Assembly: GCA_947174985.1 (NCBI GenBank)
Contig: CAMWLB010000215.1
Span: 1 to 5,474, forward strand
DNA: 5,474 nucleotides
Direction of reading: 5' to 3'
From: an uncultured Lachnospiraceae bacterium
GTDB taxonomy: Bacteria > Bacillota > Clostridia > Lachnospirales > Lachnospiraceae
Shown here: piece after piece, positions 1 to 5,474 of the stretch
How positions within the stretch are numbered: the stretch's first letter is position 1
Layout of the letters: the number at the start of each line of letters is the position of its first letter
Made by a program: the position numbers and the translations under genes
Notes under the pieces: model-generated
What the model was told of the DNA's origin: nothing
What the model saw: only the letters and a program-made list of their open reading frames with translations
The model's database searches: none

Positions 1-1
1 G

Positions 2-109
2 ATTCAGGCAGCCTGCCTGATAGCAATCGGACCACTTATCATCCTGTATATATTCCTGCAGAAGCGGTTTTCAGAGGGTATTGAAAATTCCGGTCTGACC
101 GGCATATAA
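2..109 (+). CDS. Carbohydrate ABC transporter permease, C-terminal fragment (MalG-like)
   Basis: The left edge cuts this gene; only the last 35 codons and the TAA stop are present, read in the frame starting at base 2. The visible peptide contains one hydrophobic stretch (about residues 3-19 of the fragment, ending ILYIFL) followed by QKRFSEGIENSGLTG. This matches the usual end of MalG/LplC-type sugar permeases: a last membrane helix, then a short tail with an aromatic-Gln-Lys-Arg-Phe segment, a Gly-Ile pair and a final Gly-x-x-Gly. Such proteins form half of the membrane channel of a sugar importer. The binding-protein gene begins 26 bases later, which supports the assignment and a shared transcript. 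The substrate cannot be read from this fragment. I am fairly sure of the family and unsure of anything finer. Confidence 0.8.
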   Translation: MQAACLIAIGPLIILYIFLQKRFSEGIENSGLTGI

Positions 110-120
110 AACAATTTATC

Positions 121-128
121 AAAGGAGG
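121..128 (+). promoter_or_regulatory. Strong ribosome binding site for the sugar-binding lipoprotein
   Basis: AAAGGAGG is a near-perfect complement of the 16S rRNA 3' end. It lies 7 bases before the ATG at 136, with an A/T-only spacer. It is clearly the best ribosome binding site of the three visible here. This fits the common need for more binding protein than permease or enzyme, and it fixes the start of the lipoprotein gene. Confidence 0.9.
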
Positions 129-135
129 ATTTTTT

Positions 136-1503
136 ATGAAAAAGAGAATGCAAAAACTGACAAGCCTGATAATGGCGGCATCCCTGTGCCTGCTTACAGC
201 CTGCGGGGGCCAGCCTGGCCAGAATCAGGGCAATACGCCGGGCTCAAATCAAGGAAGCACGCCTGCTTCCGATGAAAACAACACGGCGCAGCCGGGAAAC
301 GATGGGCAGGGCGGCCTGGATTTCTTAAACGATGCGGAAGGTCTGCCAGAGACATTGGACAATCCCAATATCACAATTGTGTACTGGTATAATCAGGACC
401 AGTATAAGTATGATACGTCCAAGAATGAAAATGTATACGACCCTGTTTTGGAGGCAATTCCTTATTTTGAGGAGAAATACGGCGGCAAGGTTACTGTGGT
501 TTATGCAGCATGGAATGATATGTTAGAGACCGTATTGGCTCTGCAGAAGGCAGGCGATGCGCCGGACCTTTTTGAGGTCTATGACGAAAGTATGTACAGT
601 GTGATTCTTTCAGGTGTAGTAAGTCCTTTAGACGAACTGACCACGGATGCGGACTACAGCTATTACAGTGTGGACAAGAGCCTGTTTTCCTGGAAGGATT
701 CTGTTTATGCGATTCCTTTAAAGCCCTATGCTTTTTACATTATGTTTAACAGGGATTTGTTTGATTTGGAAGGCTTAAAGGCGCCAGACGAGCTGTTTGC
801 AGAAGGAAACTGGAACTGGGATACCTTCCGGGATTCCTGCAAGAGTCTGACCAAGACAGTGGATGGCGAAACCTCACAGCTCGGCTACGGTTCCTATGGG
901 GATACGATTCTGTCCTTTATGTATGCAAACGGCGGCTCCCTGCTGAATGTAGATACGGCAAACGGCACAATTACTTCCAACCTGAACTCTGTGGAAACGC
1001 AGAATACTTTGAATTACCTGATGGATTTGAAGGACAGCTTTGTCTATGGCGAGGATATGTGGGGCTGGTTTGACAACGGTACGATGGCGATGATTCGAGG
1101 AAAAGAATATCCTGTAGATTTACCGTTTGAGGTAGGTATGGTGCCTTTCCCTACCGGCGACGATTATGAAGGCAAAAATCTGGTGGTTTATCCGCAGGCG
1201 ATGGCAGTACCTGCCGGTGCGAAGAATCCGGAGGGTGCGGTAGCCTTTATGAGAGTTGTGAATGAACTGCAGAAGGAAGTGGGCGACCAGAAGGAAGCAA
1301 ACCGCATCGGACAGGAAAACTATGACATGATTTATGCGGACGACGTGAAGCTTGTATATGCGTATGACAAATGCTTAAACGATATCAACACAACGATAGC
1401 CACGATTGTCAATTATATTAACGATGGCGTGCCTGCGGCTACGATTGACGCAAATATGGAGCCGGAAATTCAGTCTCAAATCAATCTGATGCTGGGCAAT
1501 TGA
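136..1503 (+). CDS. Extracellular sugar-binding lipoprotein of an ABC importer
   Basis: This is a complete 455-residue solute-binding protein, a normal length for family 1 sugar-binding proteins. Residues 1-23 form a lipoprotein signal: a basic start (MKKRMQK), a hydrophobic core, and the lipobox L20-T21-A22-C23, so the mature protein should be lipid-anchored through Cys23. Residues 24 to about 60 are a Gly/Asn/Gln/Pro-rich flexible tether. The binding fold follows, with family hallmarks: NITIVYWYN (first strand, about 79-86), AGDAPDLFEV (139-148), YAIPLKPYAFYIMFNRDLF (191-209), NWNWDTF (225-231), GTMAMI (315-320) and KNPEGAVAFM (363-372). The many Trp and Tyr residues suit sugar stacking. 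The start is fixed by the strong ribosome binding site and the signal peptide. The upstream permease fragment and downstream hydrolases suggest that it captures an oligosaccharide or glycoside. A rhamnose-containing ligand is a guess from the neighbour at 3761. The family is confident and the ligand unknown. Confidence 0.95.
   Translation: MKKRMQKLTSLIMAASLCLLTACGGQPGQNQGNTPGSNQGSTPASDENNTAQPGNDGQGGLDFLNDAEGLPETLDNPNITIVYWYNQDQYKYDTSKNENVYDPVLEAIPYFEEKYGGKVTVVYAAWNDMLETVLALQKAGDAPDLFEVYDESMYSVILSGVVSPLDELTTDADYSYYSVDKSLFSWKDSVYAIPLKPYAFYIMFNRDLFDLEGLKAPDELFAEGNWNWDTFRDSCKSLTKTVDGETSQLGYGSYGDTILSFMYANGGSLLNVDTANGTITSNLNSVETQNTLNYLMDLKDSFVYGEDMWGWFDNGTMAMIRGKEYPVDLPFEVGMVPFPTGDDYEGKNLVVYPQAMAVPAGAKNPEGAVAFMRVVNELQKEVGDQKEANRIGQENYDMIYADDVKLVYAYDKCLNDINTTIATIVNYINDGVPAATIDANMEPEIQSQINLMLGN
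223..270 (+). repeat. Degenerate 24-base tandem duplication in the lipoprotein tether
   Basis: Two adjacent 24-base units (223-246 and 247-270) encode NQGNTPGS and NQGSTPAS, residues 30-37 and 38-45. By my count 16 of 24 bases match, while 6 of 8 residues are identical. The repeat sits just after the lipidated Cys23 in the disordered tether, where units can be gained or lost without disturbing the fold. Confidence 0.75.
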
Positions 1504-1514
1504 CGAATAAAAAC

Positions 1515-1522
1515 AGGAAAGG
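1515..1522 (+). promoter_or_regulatory. Weak ribosome binding site for the 726-residue hydrolase
   Basis: AGGAAAGG lies in the 31-base gap after the lipoprotein gene, 12 bases before the ATG at 1535. Its match to the 16S rRNA tail is interrupted and its spacing is long, so translation here is probably weaker than for the lipoprotein. No better start codon in this frame lies nearby. The gap shows no terminator-like hairpin. Confidence 0.5.
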
Positions 1523-1534
1523 TACAGGTATAAA

Positions 1535-3715
1535 ATGGAAAGAGGCATTTATTTTGACGGATGGTACAGGGACAATCACTGCTACCATCCCAGCCTCCCA
1601 TTCCGCAGTATGCAGATGGTGGAGGATTTAGAGAAATATAAGGCGACGATTTTGGTGTGGTCTGCCATGGGAGGGGGCTCTATTTCCCTCCCTTATCTGG
1701 AAAATGAAGCGTTTGGCGAACTGGACCCCAGACTGCGTTTTTACGGTTACATGAATGATTCTGAGTTTATCCGGGAATGTAATAAGCGCGGCATCAAGGT
1801 CATGGGCATTGTATTTGAGGTACAGGGCTGGGAATTTCCCATTGTGGTTTCCGAGGACGGTAAAAGCATGAGGCAGTTTAACGTCATTCGGGAGGGAGAG
1901 GCAGAAGACTATTATGGATTAAATGAATTTTCCGCGGGAAAATTCGACGGACTGTTCCGCACCAGCTTAAAGGATTACTATCCGGACGGCATTATCAACA
2001 GCGACGGGGAAAAGGTGACAGCGCTGCAGGAGGAAGTGGCGGCGAGAACCTTCCGCGGCGAGCCTGTCCATGCGCAGTGGGTGGAGGTAAAGGGCCATTC
2101 CAAGACCTGTTATCAGACCTGCCGCAACAATCCGGTCTGGAGAGACTATTTGAAACAGATTATCAAGCTACAGATTGACGCGGGCGTGGCGGGTATCCAG
2201 TTAGATGAGGCGGAGCTTCCCATTACGTCCATGGGCGCAGGCGGCTGTTTCTGTAAGGACTGTAAAAAGCAGTTTCGGGCATACTTAAAGGAAAAGAAGG
2301 AGAACGGCACATTGTCCTCCCTCTATGACGACATTGATTTGGAGCAGTTTGACTATCAGGATTACCTGTTAAAGCAGGGCGTCGGCCATCCCAACGAATC
2401 GCCGATGTTCAGGGATTACTATGAGTTCCAGCTTCGGGCGGTAAAGAAGCATTTTACGGAGCTTGTGGATTTTGCAAGGGACTATGCGCGCAGGACGCAG
2501 GACAGGGAAATTCTGGTATCCGGCAATTTCTTCAACTGCATGCCGGTCTACTATCCCTTTGAAAATACGGTGGACGTCATTATCACGGAGATGGAAAAGA
2601 CGCTGTTCAGACAGCCGCACTGGTACCGCTATATCAGTGGGTATTCGAACAGCAAGCCTGTCATTGTGGCGGAGAATCCCTATGGCGGCATTGTGCCGCA
2701 GCTTCTCGAGATGCTGAATAAGGGAAAAGGGTATGATTTGTACAGGCTGCTTCTTTTAGAGGCTTCTGTGTACGGCTGCAATATGAGCGTGCCTTACGGC
2801 GGCTGGATGGGCAATACGATTAAGGACGCTTTTTATCCGCCGCGCGATGTGACGGAGCAGGTGCAGAATTTCCTCTACCATAACGACGCATGGTACAGCA
2901 AGGACAGCGGCGCGAAGATTATGGTTGCGTACTCTTTCCCCAGCTATTACTGGAGGGAAGTGACGAAGAGCGGCGGCGCAAACGAGCTGGTGGAGGACGA
3001 GAGTATCCTGTTTTATCAGTCGGTGGATATGGACAGCGAAGAGGCTTCCAGGCTGCCGTTTTGGGAAATCATTAAAGTGATGAGTGAAAAGCAGATTGTC
3101 TACGATGTCAGAATGTTCGGCGACGAGGATGTGCGTCCCGACACGGTAAGCGCAGACGACTGGAAGCAGTATGAGATGATCATTCTGCCGGAGTGCGATG
3201 TGCTCACGAAAAACCAGATGGACGAGCTGGAAAGGTATGCGCAGGGCGGCGGAAAGCTTCTGTTGTTCGGCAGAACCGCAGAAAATTGTCCGGCGTTTGC
3301 AGAGCGTCTGTTAAGCTGTGACAATGCCATTTTCTGTGACAATCCGGAATCCAGAAGAGAAGCAATGAAGAAGTTCGGACAGGTCTTTGATGAAATGAAC
3401 GAGAGGATTGCACAGGTTCAAGTGACTGTGGAGGATGCAGAAAAGCAGGGATTTGTGGGTGTGCACAGCCACAAAAACGGCAGCTTCTTTACCATCCATC
3501 TTTTGAATTATAATTATGACAGCAAAGAGGATAAAGTACTGCCGCTTGCCAATGTACACCTGTCGGCAAGGCTTCCTGAAAATGCCAAAACGGTGCGCTG
3601 CACAAGTCTTGACGGAAGCGAGCCGGAGAGTAACATCAGCATGCAGGAGGGCAGGCTTGATGTACTGCTTCGGGAAATGCCGCTGTACGTGGTGGTGGAA
3701 GTGCAATGTGCATAA
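1535..3715 (+). CDS. Putative intracellular glycoside hydrolase, GH42/GHL6-like, with amidotransferase-like C-terminal domain
   Basis: This complete 726-residue protein has no signal peptide or membrane segment and is probably cytoplasmic. The N-terminal part, about residues 1-430, looks like a TIM barrel: GIYFDGWY at the start, RGIKVMGIVFE (85-95) as an early strand, AGVAGIQLDE (216-225), and PVIVAEN (375-381) as a late strand. D224-E225 is followed by C238-F-C240-K-D-C243-KKQFRAYL. GH42 beta-galactosidases have an Asn-Glu acid/base pair followed by a zinc-binding Cys-x-Cys-x-x-Cys and a Phe-Arg-x-x-Leu segment, so E225 is a candidate acid/base. E380 is a candidate nucleophile (E352 and E354 are alternatives). 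Residues about 455-595 resemble the glutamine-amidotransferase-like trimerisation domain of GH42: YEMIILPECDVL (546-557), then GGGKLLLFG (571-579). The last 90 residues look like a beta-rich domain. It is closest in style to the hypothetical hydrolase group GHL6. The hydrolase call is moderately firm; the substrate is unknown. Confidence 0.72.
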   Translation: MERGIYFDGWYRDNHCYHPSLPFRSMQMVEDLEKYKATILVWSAMGGGSISLPYLENEAFGELDPRLRFYGYMNDSEFIRECNKRGIKVMGIVFEVQGWEFPIVVSEDGKSMRQFNVIREGEAEDYYGLNEFSAGKFDGLFRTSLKDYYPDGIINSDGEKVTALQEEVAARTFRGEPVHAQWVEVKGHSKTCYQTCRNNPVWRDYLKQIIKLQIDAGVAGIQLDEAELPITSMGAGGCFCKDCKKQFRAYLKEKKENGTLSSLYDDIDLEQFDYQDYLLKQGVGHPNESPMFRDYYEFQLRAVKKHFTELVDFARDYARRTQDREILVSGNFFNCMPVYYPFENTVDVIITEMEKTLFRQPHWYRYISGYSNSKPVIVAENPYGGIVPQLLEMLNKGKGYDLYRLLLLEASVYGCNMSVPYGGWMGNTIKDAFYPPRDVTEQVQNFLYHNDAWYSKDSGAKIMVAYSFPSYYWREVTKSGGANELVEDESILFYQSVDMDSEEASRLPFWEIIKVMSEKQIVYDVRMFGDEDVRPDTVSADDWKQYEMIILPECDVLTKNQMDELERYAQGGGKLLLFGRTAENCPAFAERLLSCDNAIFCDNPESRREAMKKFGQVFDEMNERIAQVQVTVEDAEKQGFVGVHSHKNGSFFTIHLLNYNYDSKEDKVLPLANVHLSARLPENAKTVRCTSLDGSEPESNISMQEGRLDVLLREMPLYVVVEVQCA
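1669..1692 (+). other. Strong intragenic hairpin early in the hydrolase gene
   Basis: GGGAGGG (1669-1675) and CCCTCCC (1686-1692) form a perfect 7-base inverted repeat. In RNA, two further G-U pairs could extend the stem to 9 pairs, closing a 6-base CUCUAU loop. It lies about 135 bases inside the gene, over codons 45-53 (MGGGSISLP). No T-run follows, so it is not a standard terminator. It may slow ribosomes, affect RNA decay, or simply reflect the Gly-rich coding sequence. Confidence 0.45.
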
Positions 3716-3751
3716 AATAAGCGCGAAAGCGAGTAGATTGGAAAGTCAGAT

Positions 3752-3756
3752 GGAGG
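3752..3756 (+). promoter_or_regulatory. Ribosome binding site for the GH106-like gene
   Basis: GGAGG precedes the ATG at 3761 with a spacer of only 4 bases (CAAA), shorter than usual. The only nearby alternative ATG, at 3750, overlaps this site and is in another frame that stops at 3779. The ATG at 3761 is therefore the best start, and the coding frame stays open from it to the window edge. Confidence 0.7.
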
Positions 3757-3760
3757 CAAA

Positions 3761-5474
3761 ATGGAATATAACAAATTAGTCAGCGGAGAGGCGCTGAGCA
3801 AGGATAAATTTTTGAAGCCGAGCAAGGAGTTCGGCATCATGCCCTTCTGGTTCTGGAATGGCGAGATGAAGTATGAGGAGATTGAATACCAGCTTTGGGA
3901 ATATAAAGAAAAAGGCTGTCCGGGTCTGTATATCCACGCAAGGTTCGGCGTGCGGGAGGAACTGGGCTATATGAACGAGGACTGGCTGGACAGGGTGAAG
4001 TTCACCATTGAAAAGGCACAGGAAATCGGACTGCAGATTTGGGTTTATGACGAGTACAACTGGCCCAGCGGCACTTGCGGACAGACCATCATGGAAGACC
4101 ATCCGGAGCTGACAAATGTTTATCTGGAGCTGGTGGAGGGCGATTTGCCGGGACAGTTTTTCACCTTTATGGAGGGAACCGATTCCCGCTACAATGATTT
4201 GGAGCAGTCGGAGCCCGTATATGCCTGTGCGATTAAGCTGGACGATATGGAGAAGGGAAACTACGAGGTTATCGACCTTATGCCTTCCCTTTCCTTTGAC
4301 AAGGTCATTACCTGGGAGGCTCCGAAGGGACCTTGGAAGCTGTTCTATTTTATCGAGAGGAAGAGCACATGGTATGCGGATGTGCTGAATCCGGAGACGA
4401 CCAAGAAGTTTCTGGAATACACCCATGAGCGCTACAAAGCAAGCCTCGGGGAGAATTTTTCCAAGGATGTGAAGGGCTTCTTTACCGATGAACCGGCAAT
4501 GCATTATTTTGAGGTGGGCAGGGATAACTTTATCATTCCTTGGACGAAAAAAATGTTCCGGATTTTCAGGGAGCGCAACGGCTATGATTTAAAGAAGGAG
4601 CTGCCGAAGCTGTTTTTTGACTGCGGCGGCAATACGGAGCAGGTGCGCTACGATTACTGGAGCACCCTGACAGACCAGTATGAGAAAGCATATTTTAAGC
4701 AGATTGCCGACTGGTGCGAGGACAACGACATGATTTTCACCGGACATCTGCTCTATGAGGAGTCTCTGCGTATGCACGCGAGAGTGGACGGCAATCTTTT
4801 CAAGCATCTGCGCAATTTTGACATGACCGGCGTGGACCACCTCTATCCCAGAATCGGGACAAGGGAGATGGAGAACGAGCATGTAGCGTTAAAGATTGCA
4901 AGCTCTGCAGCGCATCAGAACGGCAGTGTCCGTCTGGTTTCCGAGTCCATGGGAGGCTCTTACTGGGACTGCACCATGGAGCGCATGAAGTGGATTGCGG
5001 ACTGGGAGTATGTGCTGGGCGTCAACCAGTTTATTCCCCACGGCTTCCATTACACCATCGAAGGCGAGCGCAAGCGTGACTGGCCGCCCTCCATGTTCTG
5101 CCAGTTTACATGGTGGGAGCAGTATGGCATGTTCAACGACTATCTGACGAGGATGGGCTATGTGCTTTCCGGCGGCGACCATGTGGCGAAGGTGGCAATT
5201 TTGTATCCCATGAATTCTATCTGGGCAAATTACACGCCCCAGTGCCACAACAAGATTGGCGATACGATTGAAAATGATTTTAATTACATGACGGACAGGC
5301 TGCTGCGCCTTCATATCGACTTTGATTATATTGACGAGGATGTTCTTTGCGATGAATGTCGTATCGAGGACGGAAAAATCTGCATCCAGGGTGAAAAATA
5401 CGAGATGCTGATGCTGCCTACCTGCACGCATATCAAGGCAAAAACCCTTGCGAAGATAGAAGAATTTGTACAAA
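3761..5474 (+). CDS. Putative GH106-like glycoside hydrolase (alpha-L-rhamnosidase group), N-terminal part
   Basis: The frame runs from the ATG at 3761 through 571 codons without a stop and is cut by the right edge. GH106-type proteins are usually near or above 900 residues, so a large C-terminal part is probably missing. No signal peptide is seen, so it is probably cytoplasmic. Hallmarks in order are: MPFWFWNGEM (27-36) followed by a helix; GCPGLYIHARFG (52-63); GLQIWVYDEYNWPSGTCG (90-107), where Tyr-Asp-Glu then Trp-Pro-Ser-Gly is highly typical; FFTDEPAMHYFE (240-251); GHLLYEESL (328-336); and MTGVDHLYP (355-363). SESMGGSYW (394-402) and PHGFHYT (426-432) follow. A further domain starts near VAILYP (478-483) and includes YEMLMLPTCTHI (547-558). 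E244, E251 and E395 are candidate catalytic acids. Known GH106 enzymes remove alpha-L-rhamnose, but many relatives are untested, so the superfamily is firmer than the sugar. It follows the 726-residue hydrolase by 45 bases, probably in the same operon. Confidence 0.8.
   Translation, partial: MEYNKLVSGEALSKDKFLKPSKEFGIMPFWFWNGEMKYEEIEYQLWEYKEKGCPGLYIHARFGVREELGYMNEDWLDRVKFTIEKAQEIGLQIWVYDEYNWPSGTCGQTIMEDHPELTNVYLELVEGDLPGQFFTFMEGTDSRYNDLEQSEPVYACAIKLDDMEKGNYEVIDLMPSLSFDKVITWEAPKGPWKLFYFIERKSTWYADVLNPETTKKFLEYTHERYKASLGENFSKDVKGFFTDEPAMHYFEVGRDNFIIPWTKKMFRIFRERNGYDLKKELPKLFFDCGGNTEQVRYDYWSTLTDQYEKAYFKQIADWCEDNDMIFTGHLLYEESLRMHARVDGNLFKHLRNFDMTGVDHLYPRIGTREMENEHVALKIASSAAHQNGSVRLVSESMGGSYWDCTMERMKWIADWEYVLGVNQFIPHGFHYTIEGERKRDWPPSMFCQFTWWEQYGMFNDYLTRMGYVLSGGDHVAKVAILYPMNSIWANYTPQCHNKIGDTIENDFNYMTDRLLRLHIDFDYIDEDVLCDECRIEDGKICIQGEKYEMLMLPTCTHIKAKTLAKIEEFVQ

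Noticed and set aside
110..135. A/T-rich gap before the lipoprotein gene, considered as a promoter.
   Set aside because: At 26 bases it is too short for a full -35/-10 promoter plus the ribosome binding site, and no clear boxes are visible in the upstream coding end.
3722..3731. Small CGC-GAAA-GCG hairpin between the two hydrolase genes, considered as a terminator or processing site.
   Set aside because: The stem is only 3 base pairs and no T-run follows, so it is too weak to support a call.
3516..3779. Plus-strand 87-codon frame bridging the two hydrolase genes.
   Set aside because: It is out of frame with both genes and lies mostly within the first; the GGAGG at 3752 serves the ATG at 3761.
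3311..3840. Two overlapping minus-strand open frames (131 and 108 codons) over the end of the hydrolase gene.
   Set aside because: They overlap each other and the coding sequence of the 726-residue protein, and have odd, low-quality composition and no ribosome binding site that I trust.
3776..4504. Long open frame of 242 codons on the minus strand.
   Set aside because: It lies wholly opposite the well-supported GH106-like gene, lacks recognisable motifs, and is explained by the codon bias of the plus-strand gene.
4889..5473. Open frame of 194 codons on the minus strand at the right edge.
   Set aside because: It is antisense to the same GH106-like gene, shows no family features, and the plus-strand frame has clear conserved motifs.

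Overview
The window looks like part of a carbohydrate-use operon from a Gram-positive gut-type bacterium, most likely a Lachnospiraceae-like member of the Clostridia. This is inferred from the AAAGGAGG-type ribosome binding site, the roughly balanced base composition, a lipoprotein sugar-binding protein, and the pairing of an ABC sugar importer with signal-less glycoside hydrolases. No marker gene in the window fixes the species.

Layout, all on the + strand: (1) positions 2-109 hold the last 35 codons of an inner-membrane sugar ABC permease of the MalG type; (2) positions 136-1503 encode a complete 455-residue lipoprotein sugar-binding protein; (3) positions 1535-3715 encode a complete 726-residue putative glycoside hydrolase with a TIM-barrel-like region and a C-terminal glutamine-amidotransferase-like region, distantly reminiscent of GH42 beta-galactosidases; (4) positions 3761-5474 hold the first 571 codons of a second putative hydrolase, resembling the GH106 alpha-L-rhamnosidase group, which runs off the right edge. 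The gaps between genes are 26, 31 and 45 bases. I see neither a terminator nor a convincing promoter in them, so the four genes are probably co-transcribed from a promoter left of the window.

Working model (inference): the lipoprotein captures an oligosaccharide or glycoside outside the cell, the permease pair imports it, and the two hydrolases, which lack export signals, cut it in the cytoplasm. The GH106-like enzyme suggests a substrate containing rhamnose or a related deoxysugar, but the sequence alone does not settle this. The most interesting item is the 726-residue protein. It keeps a Cys-x-Cys-x-x-Cys motif downstream of an Asp-Glu pair, as in GH42, but is otherwise divergent and may belong to an uncharacterised hydrolase family. 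No RNA genes, insertion sequences, CRISPR arrays or attachment sites were seen.
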